64,000 nt of DNA, taken from the NCBI GenBank assembly GCA_002418835.1, contig DIEX01000018.1:66103-130102 (forward strand). Reading direction: 5' to 3'. Under the pieces are notes generated by a model. The model had not been told where the DNA came from, made no database searches, and was given only the letters and a program-made list of their open reading frames with translations. Made by a program: the position numbers and the translations under genes. Below, piece by piece: positions 1 through 7,641 of this stretch. The stretch comes from Spirochaetia bacterium UBA5763 (GTDB taxonomy: Bacteria > Spirochaetota > UBA4802 > UBA5550). Numbering within the stretch: the stretch's first letter is position 1; every line of letters starts with the position of its first letter.

Positions 1-6
1 ATCTGC

Positions 7-78
7 ATTGATTTCAATATGATTTACATTGAATTCAACCGGATTTGTATCGGTTTTAATATAATTTATATTGAAATC
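7..78. repeat. Degenerate 21-bp tandem repeat
   Basis: Three consecutive units of 21 bp (7-27, 28-48, 49-69) and a partial fourth (70-78) share the pattern ATTGA-TTCAA---GATTTA with several substitutions each. The stretch is AT-rich and non-coding. It sits beyond the 3' end of the leftward gene at 118-597, next to a perfect palindrome. No function can be read from it. Confidence 0.5.
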
Positions 79-110
79 ATACAGCAAGGGGTTGCAACCC
101 CTTGCTGTAT
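79..110. repeat. Perfect 32-bp palindrome, dispersed repeat family
   Basis: A perfect inverted repeat with arms ATACAGCAAGGGGTTG and its complement and no loop. It lies 7 bp past the stop codon of the leftward gene at 118-597, so it may act as that gene's terminator hairpin, although no T run follows on that strand. The central 24 bp recur at 2576-2599 inside the restriction-modification gene with one mismatch, which marks it as a copy of a dispersed repeat. Confidence 0.75.
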
Positions 111-117
111 GGGGTAT

Positions 118-597
118 TTATCCCTGTTTTACCGCTTTTTCACCTCTTTTTGCCGGGAACCGGTTTGCAAGGTCATCATAAATCGGGGCTGCCTTTGCCA
201 CATTGGATTTTTTGGCGCTTTTAACAGAGCCGTAGAACATCAGTGCTGCCGCGTACGCGTCGCTCCCTGCTAAGGTCATGCTGTCAGAGAGCATCTCTGT
301 AATCTGTTCGAGAGGGGAGTATAACGAGCGGAGTGTTTCAACTGCATTTACATCGCTTTTAAATTCATTCACATCAAGAAACTGCGGGGCAAGTTCAGGA
401 TTTGCAGTGCAATGCTCCAGCGCCTTTGAAACGAAAGCCACTGTTTTGTCACCCATCTTCGGGAGCTCCTTTCTGTCTTCGCTTTTAATTGCCTTAAGCT
501 GCGGGATAAGTTTTGTTTTGAGAGTGGCAATTGCTTTGTTGATCTCCGCAATGTCATTCTGCGGAATGTTCAGGGCGATTAGGTTTTGTTGTGTCAT
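118..597 (-). CDS. Hypothetical protein, 159 aa
   Basis: I do not recognise a named family. The product is an alpha-helical, charged, soluble protein without signal peptide or membrane segment; its first half (residues 15-60) looks like a long amphipathic helix and its end is lysine-rich. The start is supported by a GAGGAAGA ribosome site just upstream of the ATG at 597. A perfect 14-bp palindrome at 655-668 lies about 60 bp upstream and is the likely regulatory site. It is transcribed away from the TIGR04076 gene. Environmental bacterial genomes carry similar proteins of unknown role, but that comparison is from memory. Confidence 0.7.
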   Translation of the reverse strand: MTQQNLIALNIPQNDIAEINKAIATLKTKLIPQLKAIKSEDRKELPKMGDKTVAFVSKALEHCTANPELAPQFLDVNEFKSDVNAVETLRSLYSPLEQITEMLSDSMTLAGSDAYAAALMFYGSVKSAKKSNVAKAAPIYDDLANRFPAKRGEKAVKQG

Positions 598-654
598 AAA
601 TCTTCCTCTTCATTAGTTTGTTATTTTTAAAATCGCTCCAAAAATTACAAAGTA

Positions 655-668
655 TGACCAATTGGTCA
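655..668. promoter_or_regulatory. 14-bp palindromic operator candidate
   Basis: TGACCAATTGGTCA is a perfect palindrome in the region between the leftward gene at 118-597 and the rightward gene at 784. With the flanking bases it reads TTGACCAATTGGTCAA on the minus strand. Its form is typical of a dimeric regulator such as a TetR or MarR family member. It overlaps a possible minus-strand -35 element (TTGACC). Confidence 0.4.
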
Positions 669-783
669 AGGAAAATTTTTCGGGCTGAGCCTGAACTCAT
701 AACTCTATTAAAAGTTATTGCTCAAAGAACATAGAAATGAAATAAGCCTGTTAATTCGATAAATCAGAGTTTGGAGGTTGATT

Positions 784-1137
784 ATGAAGAAATGGTATGA
801 TGAGGAGTATGAATGGGAAATCGAGGTAACGGGATTCCTCCGAAGTACCCGGACAGAGAGGTATTGCCGGAACGGTGAGGAAATCGGAGATAAGTACACC
901 TGCACTTATGGCTGTCCTGTGAATAAGGATGGTCTCGGTATTTGCTCCAAAGTAATGATGGTTATGTTTCCAATTATGGAGGCTGTGAGAAGTGGCGGAG
1001 ATTTGGAGAACATTGGCGGAAATAGTAAATATAGCAAGGATATTGTATGCCCGGACGGCTGCGTTATGTTTAAGATGACTGCAAAGAAACTTGGGAATGA
1101 GAATTTTTATAAGGGGAAGTTCTTTGAGCAGTTTTGA
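784..1137 (+). CDS. TIGR04076 family protein
   Basis: A 117-residue cysteine-rich soluble protein. It carries the features I associate with the TIGR04076 family: a central block with TYGCPVNKDGLGIC and a later CPDGCV block, with cysteines spaced as if they bind a metal or redox centre. The function of the family is not established. The start is set at ATG 784 because GGAGG lies at 773-777; a TTG two codons earlier overlaps that ribosome site. No partner gene is evident; the neighbours are a divergent gene of unknown role and, downstream, the restriction-modification locus. Confidence 0.75.
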   Translation: MKKWYDEEYEWEIEVTGFLRSTRTERYCRNGEEIGDKYTCTYGCPVNKDGLGICSKVMMVMFPIMEAVRSGGDLENIGGNSKYSKDIVCPDGCVMFKMTAKKLGNENFYKGKFFEQF

Positions 1138-1459
1138 TTCTTTTATTCAGATGGAGATATCCGGAAAATTGAGGATTTCATAAAAACCCTTTGATAAACA
1201 AAAAGACAGCCTCTTTTGATACTCAGGACGGTATCTACTGGAATGTGTCGCCGGGGCTTTTAACGCATGAGTGAAGAACAAACTCTCTTGACATCCGTAT
1301 ATTTTTTTTGTTTGAATAAAACACTGCATCAGTGCGGTGTTAGTATGTTCCAAAATGGAACCAACTGAAAATAAAGAATATTCAGTTATCCGGAAATTCC
1401 GGAATACTTAAAAAAAAGATCATCACTCAATTTAAACAGAGAAACCGCCGGGGGGATTT
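1138..1459. other. Intergenic region upstream of the restriction-modification gene
   Basis: No convincing gene in these 322 bases. It holds a small inverted repeat GTTCC-AAAAT-GGAAC near 1349-1362 and a stronger palindrome at 1389-1403, listed separately. A TTGACA occurs at 1288-1293 but no good -10 box follows at the right distance. The restriction-modification promoter must lie here or further upstream. Confidence 0.5.
1389..1403. promoter_or_regulatory. Palindrome upstream of restriction-modification gene
   Basis: TCCGGAAATTCCGGA is an inverted repeat with 7-bp arms around a single central base, 56 bp before the start codon at 1460. It could be an operator controlling the methylase/nuclease, a common need for such genes, or a chance palindrome. 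No controller gene is adjacent. Confidence 0.35.
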
Positions 1460-4400
1460 ATGAAACGGGAAGAAGGGAAAAAACTGATTGAGCAGAGAGT
1501 TGAAGACTTTGAAAAAAATGCGGCCGTTTTAAAAAAGAAAGGCCACGGCGAAACCAATATCCGCTCAAACTATATCGATATATTCTTTGAAGCCCTCGGC
1601 TGGAACATGAAGAGCCATTACGACGTGCACAGGGAATTCGCCCAGAAAGACAACTCCGCCACAAAGAAGGTTGATTATGCCTTCAAGGTAAATGGTAAGG
1701 TGAAGTTCTTCGTTGAGGCAAAGGAGGCCAGTGTTGACCTTGTAAACAACAAGGATGCAATCTACCAGGCCAAAAGATACGCCTACTCCACCAACGGAAA
1801 GGCTCCCATAGTAATACTCACAGACTTTGAGGAGTTCAGGGTTTTTAATGTAGTTAAAGCCCCGGTATATGATAATACAGATCGCGAGCTATTAAAGAAA
1901 TTCAGCTTTGAATATAAAGACTACCCTGAAAACTGGGATCTCCTCTGGGATACATTTTCAAAGGAAGCTGTAACAGCCGGGAGCCTCGACGCGCTGCGCG
2001 GGAAGATAGATAAAAACACAAAGACAATGGATGCCGATTTCCTTGAGCAGATTACCGGCTGGCGCGAGACACTTGCGAAGAATATTGCTCTCCGCAATAA
2101 GGATCTCAAAGTTGATGAAATCAACGAGGCAGTGCAGAGGATTCTGGACCGCCTTATTTTTATCCGCAACCTTGAGGACCGCGAGATTGAACCTGAAAAC
2201 ACGCTCCTTGATAAAACAAAGAAAACAGATAATGTGTACCAGTCAATAGTCCCGCTCTTCCGCAGTTTAGACCATGTTTATAACGGCCTTCTCTTTAAAA
2301 AGCATTTTTCAGAGGATTTAACCGTTGATGATAAGGTGCTTAAAGATATAATCAAAAATATGTCCTACCCTGTTTCACCCTTCCAGTTTGATGTAATTGA
2401 ACCGGAGATTTTAGGGCGGATATACGAAAAGTTTCTGGGGAGCAAAATCAGGCTTACCGAAAACCACCAGGCAAAGATTGAAGAGAAAATGGAGGTCCGC
2501 AAGGCCGGTGGTGTTTATTACACTCCTGAATATATAGTTAATTATATCGTAGAAAATACCGTGGGGCGAAAACTGAGCAAGGGGTTGCAAACCCTTGCTC
2601 CGGATGGGCAATCCCTTGCTGATACACGCGGTTTAACTCCTGACGAAATCAAAAACATAAAGATATGCGATCCCGCATGCGGGTCAGGCAGCTTCCTACT
2701 GGGCGCTTATTCATATCTCCTTGATTACCATGAAAAGTGGTATGCAAAAGCATCAGCCGAGGATAAGAAGAAGTACAAAGCTGATTTTTATAAAACACAG
2801 AATGGTGAGATAAAGGTCACACTTGAAAAGCGCGGGGATATTCTGCGGAACAATATCTTCGGTGTTGATATAGATAAAGAGGCAACAGAGGTTGCCATCA
2901 TGAGCCTGTATTTAAAGATGCTTGATGAAGGGTATGACAAAGGGGAGCGGGATCTCTTTTTTGTAAAGGGACATGTGCTCCCTGATATGACAGAGAATGT
3001 GAAGTGCGGCAACAGCCTTATTGGTACAGATTACTTTGATGGCAAGCTTGAGATTGATATGGAGGAGATGAAGGAGATTAAGCCCTTTGACTGGGAGAAG
3101 GAGTTTCACCTCACCCCCGGCCCCTCTCCTCAAGGCGAGGGGAGAAAGGATTGGGGATTTGACTGTGTTATTGGGAATCCGCCGTATATAAGGATTCAGG
3201 TTTTAAATGAATGGGCATCATCACAGGTTAAATATTTTAATGAAAAGCACATAACCGCCGGTAAAGGTAATTATGATATTTTTGTATTATTTATAGAACG
3301 AGGTCTGAAGTTATTAAATACATCAGGGCATTTAGGTTATATACTGCCGCATAAATTTTTTAATTCACAATATGGTGAAAATACAAGAAAGTTAATATCC
3401 GATGGAAAACATCTGCGTAAAGTCGTTCACTTCGCTTCAGATCAGGTTTTTTTGGGAGCAACAACTTATACTTGTCTGCTGTTCCTCGATAAAAGTCCGC
3501 ATGAGAAGGCCGAAATAATTAAAGTATCATCAATTCAGGATTGGTTGAGTAATAATTATGAGCATGGATTGATCGATAATTCAACTCTCTCATCTGGTGA
3601 ATGGAATCTGTCAATTGGCGGTAATTCTGCACTGCTGGATAAACTATCGGCAATTCCTGCTAATCTTGAATCAGTTACAGACAGAATTTTTCAGGGATTA
3701 AAAACCAGTGCGGATAAGATATATATTCTTGAAGAAAGAGAACGGGATGAAAATTCTATTACGGTTTTTTCACGTCATACAGAAAAAGAATACCAGCTTG
3801 AACCGGATCTTCTTCATCCACTCATTAAAGGTGGTGATTCAAAAAAATACTTTTTAAATCGTAATACAGGATTATTAATATTATTCCCGTATCTGAAAGA
3901 TTCTAATGGTAAAGTTAATCTGGCTTCTGAGGCAGCATTAAAGTCAGAATTCCCTCAGACTTATTTATATTTGAAAGAATGTAAAAGCTATCTCGAAAAC
4001 AGAGAAAATGGGAAAATGAAAGGAGACCGTTGGTATGGTTATATCTATCCCAAAGCTCTTGATGTGATTAATCTCCCCAAGATATTTACACCGGATATTG
4101 CCCCTGTCGCATCTTATTCCATCGACGATGAAGGTGGTATTTATTTTACGGGTGGTGCTGCCGGTGGGTATGGTATTTTACCAAAAGAAGGTATTGAGTC
4201 ATATTATCTTCTTGGTCTTTTAAACAGCAGGTTATTAGATTGGGTAAACAAACAGTCTGCCACTTCTATGCGTGGTGGCTGGTATAGCTTTGAATCAAGG
4301 TTTATAAAAAATCTTCCAATTGTTTTACCTGAAGAGAGTAAACAAATTTCAGAAGAAATTAAATTAACTGTTGATCAGATGCTCTCTGCACAGAAAGAGT

Positions 4401-4540
4401 GCCGTTCTGCAAAAAGCGATTCTGACAAAAAGCTTTATGAACAGAAGATCTCCATGCTCGATAAAAAGATTGATGACCTTGTTTATAAACTCTACGGTTT
4501 AACTGAGGAGGATATTAAGATTGTGGAGGGGGGTAATTGA
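1460..4540 (+). CDS. Type IIG restriction-modification enzyme (Eco57I/TaqI-like)
   Basis: One 1026-residue polypeptide appears to carry cleavage, methylation and target recognition. Residues about 40-95 form a PDDEXK nuclease with D72, E86 and K88. Adenine-N6 methylase motifs follow: YYTPEYIVNYIV near 352, the SAM-binding DPACGSGSF near 404 and the catalytic NPPY near 573. The C-terminal third is a TaqI-type specificity region ending in a helical tail. The ATG at 1460 has a purine-rich GGGGGGA site upstream. Two palindromic repeats lie inside the reading frame, at residues about 372-387 and 551-564, both in loops between motifs. The next gene starts within the stop codon. The 3' end is duplicated after that gene at 5531-5587. 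Confidence 0.92.
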   Translation: MKREEGKKLIEQRVEDFEKNAAVLKKKGHGETNIRSNYIDIFFEALGWNMKSHYDVHREFAQKDNSATKKVDYAFKVNGKVKFFVEAKEASVDLVNNKDAIYQAKRYAYSTNGKAPIVILTDFEEFRVFNVVKAPVYDNTDRELLKKFSFEYKDYPENWDLLWDTFSKEAVTAGSLDALRGKIDKNTKTMDADFLEQITGWRETLAKNIALRNKDLKVDEINEAVQRILDRLIFIRNLEDREIEPENTLLDKTKKTDNVYQSIVPLFRSLDHVYNGLLFKKHFSEDLTVDDKVLKDIIKNMSYPVSPFQFDVIEPEILGRIYEKFLGSKIRLTENHQAKIEEKMEVRKAGGVYYTPEYIVNYIVENTVGRKLSKGLQTLAPDGQSLADTRGLTPDEIKNIKICDPACGSGSFLLGAYSYLLDYHEKWYAKASAEDKKKYKADFYKTQNGEIKVTLEKRGDILRNNIFGVDIDKEATEVAIMSLYLKMLDEGYDKGERDLFFVKGHVLPDMTENVKCGNSLIGTDYFDGKLEIDMEEMKEIKPFDWEKEFHLTPGPSPQGEGRKDWGFDCVIGNPPYIRIQVLNEWASSQVKYFNEKHITAGKGNYDIFVLFIERGLKLLNTSGHLGYILPHKFFNSQYGENTRKLISDGKHLRKVVHFASDQVFLGATTYTCLLFLDKSPHEKAEIIKVSSIQDWLSNNYEHGLIDNSTLSSGEWNLSIGGNSALLDKLSAIPANLESVTDRIFQGLKTSADKIYILEERERDENSITVFSRHTEKEYQLEPDLLHPLIKGGDSKKYFLNRNTGLLILFPYLKDSNGKVNLASEAALKSEFPQTYLYLKECKSYLENRENGKMKGDRWYGYIYPKALDVINLPKIFTPDIAPVASYSIDDEGGIYFTGGAAGGYGILPKEGIESYYLLGLLNSRLLDWVNKQSATSMRGGWYSFESRFIKNLPIVLPEESKQISEEIKLTVDQMLSAQKECRSAKSDSDKKLYEQKISMLDKKIDDLVYKLYGLTEEDIKIVEGGN
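2576..2620. repeat. Palindromic repeat inside the restriction-modification ORF
   Basis: Bases 2576-2599 match the core of the palindrome at 79-110 at 23 of 24 positions, and a further half copy (GCAATCCCTTGCT) lies at 2608-2620. The segment is in frame and adds roughly 15-20 residues between the YTP motif and the SAM-binding motif, where related enzymes have a short linker. Confidence 0.6.
3109..3148. repeat. LTPGPSPQGEG-type repeat inside the restriction-modification ORF
   Basis: The DNA reads CTCACCCCCGGCCCCTCTCC followed by a complementary GGCGAGGGGAG arm. Translated in this frame it gives LTPGPSPQGEG, a signature of a dispersed palindromic repeat found across many bacterial genomes. It sits just before the FDCVIGNPPY catalytic motif and keeps the frame open. 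The same repeat family makes up the intergenic element at 5591-5754. Confidence 0.65.
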
Positions 4541-5529
4541 TGCCGCTGCAATTTGAACAATCTTTTAATGAAATAAAAGTACTCATAGATAAATCCCGCT
4601 ATGAGGCACTTAAATCTGTAAATGCTGAACTGATAAAGTTATACTGGAATGTTGGCCGGTTTATAAGTGAGCATATGAAAAATGCTGTCTGGGGTGAAAA
4701 GACAATCGAGCAGCTGGCGGTATATCTCACCGGGCATGGCCCGGATTATAAAGGATTTAACCGCCGTAACCTTTATCGTATGAAACAGTTTTATGAAGCC
4801 TACCCCGGAACTGAATTTGTGTCTCCACTGGTGACACAAATAAGCTGGTCACATCATCTTTTAATATTATCAAAAACTAAAACTTCAGAAGAACGTGATT
4901 TTTATATACACTTGTCAATTAAGGAAAACTATTCAAAAAGAGAACTTGAACGCCAGCTTGATTCAGCTATATATGAACGCTTAATGCTGTCACAAAAGAA
5001 TATTCTGCCCGAATCGGAATCATGCAAAACCGGCTCCGTGTTTAAAGACAGCTATGTATTTGAATTTCTGGGGCTGCCGGAATCTCATTCAGAGAGTGAA
5101 TTGCAGAAAGCGCTTATAGATAACCTTAAACTTTTTCTTCTCGAACTTGGCAGGGACTTTATTTTTATCGGGGATGAATTTAAAGTTCAGGTTGGTAATC
5201 ATGATTATTATATAGATCTTCTTTTTTATCACCGTGAACTCCAATGCCTGGTAGCTTTTGAATTGAAAATAACTGATTTTAAACCGGAATACCTTGGGAA
5301 AATAAATTTTTATCTGGAAGCGCTGGACAGGGATGTAAAAAAGCCACATGAGAATCCCAGTATCGGAATACTCTTATGCAAAGGTAAAGATAAAGAAGTG
5401 GTTGAATATGCACTCAGCCGTTCACTCTCCCCGGCACTGGTATCTGAATATTCGTTAAAACTCCCTGATAAAAAACTGTTACAGTTAAAGCTGCATGAAC
5501 TATTTGAATCTATAACAGAAGAAAAGTAA
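4540..5529 (+). CDS. DUF1016 (YhcG-type) PDDEXK nuclease
   Basis: A 329-residue protein with the two parts of the DUF1016 family: an N-terminal helical winged-helix-like domain (residues about 5-150) and a C-terminal PDDEXK nuclease with D226, E241 and K243 in the YYIDLLFYHR and AFELK motifs. Proteins of this family often accompany restriction systems and other defence genes; their precise role is not settled. The ATG at 4540 overlaps the stop codon of the restriction-modification gene by one base (TGATG), so the two are probably translated together. Immediately after its stop codon lies a second copy of the last codons of the upstream gene. Confidence 0.88.
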   Translation: MPLQFEQSFNEIKVLIDKSRYEALKSVNAELIKLYWNVGRFISEHMKNAVWGEKTIEQLAVYLTGHGPDYKGFNRRNLYRMKQFYEAYPGTEFVSPLVTQISWSHHLLILSKTKTSEERDFYIHLSIKENYSKRELERQLDSAIYERLMLSQKNILPESESCKTGSVFKDSYVFEFLGLPESHSESELQKALIDNLKLFLLELGRDFIFIGDEFKVQVGNHDYYIDLLFYHRELQCLVAFELKITDFKPEYLGKINFYLEALDRDVKKPHENPSIGILLCKGKDKEVVEYALSRSLSPALVSEYSLKLPDKKLLQLKLHELFESITEEK

Positions 5530-5530
5530 T

Positions 5531-5587
5531 GTTTATAAACTCTACGGTTTAACGGACGAGGAGATTAAGATTGTGGAGGGGAACTGA
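5531..5587 (+). pseudogene. Duplicated 3' end of the restriction-modification gene
   Basis: These 57 bases translate as VYKLYGLTDEEIKIVEGN plus stop, and match the end of the restriction-modification gene (4481-4540), which reads VYKLYGLTEEDIKIVEGGN plus stop. The first 23 bases are identical; the rest has a few substitutions and a 3-base length difference. The DUF1016 gene therefore sits exactly between two copies of the same gene end, as expected if a cassette entered or was exchanged there. Confidence 0.85.
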
Positions 5588-5590
5588 ACG

Positions 5591-5754
5591 GCCCTCACCC
5601 CCTCAATCCCCCTCTCCCATTTGAAGAACAGAAGAGGGCGAGGGGGGGCTCCTGACAGAAACTTTAGGTTTAAATAAAAGTTTTATGATACAGAAACCCT
5701 CTCCCCATCAGTTCGTCAAAATGGGAGAGGGTGCGCAGTAGCGCGGGTGAGGGC
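5591..5754. repeat. Non-coding element with nested terminal inverted repeats
   Basis: The ends GCCCTCACCC (5591-5600) and GGGTGAGGGC (5745-5754) are perfect complements. Inside them CCCTCTCCCATTT (5610-5622) pairs with AAATGGGAGAGGG (5719-5731). Each half can also fold alone, for example CCCTCTCCC at 5697-5705 with GGGAGAGGG at 5723-5731. No ORF lies inside. The form fits a non-autonomous repeat of the same family as the copy at 3109-3148. Confidence 0.7.
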
Positions 5755-5808
5755 GAAGTTTTGGTAAAAAAGAATTTGTGTATTGCGTTAAAATAACAAG
5801 GAGTTTAT

Positions 5809-6162
5809 ATGCCTAAAGATTTAGTTTCATCCGGGCTGGACAGACAGAATATTCTTAATAACGGTTATGCTGTTTCAGAAATTGAGAATGCCACAGGGAT
5901 CACAGGGATATTTTTTGAAGGCAAAAAGGTACTGACTAAAGAACAGGTTGCCTCTTTTTTTGAAGTAGATATACGGACAATTGAAAGATACATTGAGAGT
6001 AACGGAGATGAACTCCGTAAAAACGGGTATGAAGTCCTTCGCGGAAAAAGATTAGATGAATTCAAAAAATCTCTGAAAGAGCAGTTTGTGACCGACATAC
6101 ATGTCGGCGGCAAAACGCGAAGTCTGATAAGTTCAATACTGAAAAAGGAGGATTTTAATTAA
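5809..6162 (+). CDS. Short HTH DNA-binding protein, probably truncated
   Basis: A 117-residue protein with a helix-turn-helix of the type seen at the N-terminus of RhuM-like and related phage-associated DNA-binding proteins: residues 32-85 include KVLTKEQVASFFEVDIRTIE and ENG-type spacing before RKNGYEVLRGKRL. From memory, full-length relatives are about 300 residues and continue after a KT-SL motif; here the frame ends some 15 residues after GGKTRSL. That suggests loss of the C-terminal part, with the junction near 6125. AAGGAG at 5799-5804 serves as ribosome site. Whether the remaining product is active is unknown. Confidence 0.6.
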   Translation: MPKDLVSSGLDRQNILNNGYAVSEIENATGITGIFFEGKKVLTKEQVASFFEVDIRTIERYIESNGDELRKNGYEVLRGKRLDEFKKSLKEQFVTDIHVGGKTRSLISSILKKEDFN

Positions 6163-6163
6163 C

Positions 6164-6751
6164 ATGAGAATAGGTGTAACAGGAATATTTGCTTCAGGAA
6201 AAGGCACGGTCTGCGAGATGTTCAGGGAGCTGGGCGCCGGAGTTGTGGATACTGATATAGTTGCCCGTGAGATTATGGAGCCGGGGGCAGCCGGTTTAAA
6301 AATGGTGGTGGAGGAGTTTGGAGACTCCTTCATAAACAGTGACGGCACCTTGGACAGAAGGGGTTTTGCCAACAGCGTATTCACCTCTGCCGAAAAGGTA
6401 AAAAGACTCAACGAAATCACGCATCCCCTGATACTGGATATAGTCATGGAGAGGACCTCAGGCGCAGGGATATTCATGGTAAACACCCCCCTCCTCTTTG
6501 AATCCGGTTTTGATAAATACATGGAAAAGAATATCGTTGTAACAGCGGGTAATGACCAGGTTCTGGACCGGGGGAGCAGAAGAGATAATATTACCCCTGA
6601 AGAGATAAAGGAGCGATTAAAACATCAAATTCCGCTAAATGAAAAAGTTAAACTTGCCGATTATGTTATCGATAACTCAGGTAATATTGATAACACTAAA
6701 AGGCAGGTTGCTGATATATGGAACATTTTGACCCGAAACCCCAGGGTGTAA
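6164..6751 (+). CDS. coaE: Dephospho-CoA kinase
   Basis: Catalyses the last step of coenzyme A synthesis, ATP-dependent phosphorylation of dephospho-CoA in the cytoplasm. The 195 residues match the usual family length. The P-loop is GIFASGKGT at residues 7-15, followed by the GAGVVDTDIVAREI segment and the lid region with LNEITHPLI. A strong AAGGAGG lies 9 bases before the ATG. The stop codon overlaps the start of the SPOR-domain gene by 34 bases, so the two are co-transcribed. The gene upstream appears truncated, which leaves the native coaE leader starting around 6125. Confidence 0.93.
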   Translation: MRIGVTGIFASGKGTVCEMFRELGAGVVDTDIVAREIMEPGAAGLKMVVEEFGDSFINSDGTLDRRGFANSVFTSAEKVKRLNEITHPLILDIVMERTSGAGIFMVNTPLLFESGFDKYMEKNIVVTAGNDQVLDRGSRRDNITPEEIKERLKHQIPLNEKVKLADYVIDNSGNIDNTKRQVADIWNILTRNPRV

Positions 6752-7557
6752 AAGAGAAGAATTTTTACATTCTTCATCTCGATACTCCGAGAATAATAAT
6801 TCTCACATCTGTTTTAATCGGAATTGTAACAGCCGCGTTTCTTTTCGGTATGGGCATTGTCAAGAGTGACAGACCTGTGTCAAAGGAGCTGACTCTCAGT
6901 GATATGGATCTTGGTAATCCGAAAAGCGGTGATATATTCGGGAAGGATATCCCCCCGCTCCCTGATGATGCTGCTGTTGATGGAACAGCTTCACTTGATG
7001 ATAAGATTTCTCACGGTGAGGAGAATAAAATTGATGGAGCAGGGCTCCCTGACATCAATAATGCGGTTATACCTCCGTCAAGCAACGAAACTAAACTGGC
7101 AAAGAATGATGTCTTTAAAAATGAAAATATACGTGAGATAATTCCCCCTGCGGAAAATAAGAAGAAAACCACAGAAAAGAAGGAAACCGCAAAAGCGGAA
7201 GTGAAGAAAAATAAGCAGCCGAAGAATCTTGCTCATCGTGAAGAGACTAAAAAACAGAGTGAGCCCAGGGAAAAGAGCAGAATCTATGAAGTTTCCCGTG
7301 AAACCGAAAAGAAAAAAAGCTATGACTCATTTTCTGTGCAGGTGGCTTCTTATGACACTCTTGCCAAAGCCGAAAGGGAGAAGGATAATCTCAGGGCAAA
7401 AAGGTTTGATGCCTATATCGCTAAATCTGTAGTTGGCGGAAAAAATTATTTCAGGGTAAGGATAGGGCCGGTGAACTCATCAAGACAGGCAAACGAACTT
7501 CTTGAAGACGTGCAGAGAGATTCACGGTATGCCGGAAGCTATATGGTCAGGGAATAG
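6718..7557 (+). CDS. SPOR-domain inner-membrane protein
   Basis: A 279-residue bitopic protein. A short cytoplasmic N-terminus is followed by one membrane segment at about residues 23-47, a long low-complexity Lys/Glu/Pro-rich stretch (about 50-200) and a C-terminal SPOR domain (about 203-278). SPOR domains bind denuded peptidoglycan at division sites, so the protein probably acts in the periplasm in cell-wall remodelling or division. The long charged region is a typical spacer that crosses the periplasm. It overlaps coaE and ends before a clear terminator. Confidence 0.87.
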   Translation: MEHFDPKPQGVKEKNFYILHLDTPRIIILTSVLIGIVTAAFLFGMGIVKSDRPVSKELTLSDMDLGNPKSGDIFGKDIPPLPDDAAVDGTASLDDKISHGEENKIDGAGLPDINNAVIPPSSNETKLAKNDVFKNENIREIIPPAENKKKTTEKKETAKAEVKKNKQPKNLAHREETKKQSEPREKSRIYEVSRETEKKKSYDSFSVQVASYDTLAKAEREKDNLRAKRFDAYIAKSVVGGKNYFRVRIGPVNSSRQANELLEDVQRDSRYAGSYMVRE

Positions 7558-7579
7558 CAGGTTTCTGTCATCTTAAAAG

Positions 7580-7608
7580 AAAAGCGGCGGGATGACTGCC
7601 GCTTTTTT
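7580..7608 (+). terminator. Rho-independent terminator
   Basis: Hairpin AAAAGCGGC / GCCGCTTTT (7580-7588 and 7598-7606) with a 9-base loop, continuing into a T run. It closes the coaE-SPOR operon. Confidence 0.85.
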
Positions 7609-7641
7609 GCATAAACAGGGAATTTAATCCGGGAGTTTAAT

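Noticed and set aside
1288..1293. TTGACA as a -35 box for the restriction-modification gene
   Set aside because: No acceptable -10 box at 16-18 bases; best hexamers there match only weakly.
1147..1353. 68-codon ORF on the minus strand upstream of the restriction-modification gene
   Set aside because: Its composition is unlike the neighbouring proteins, it has no ribosome site and it overlaps palindromes; probably chance.
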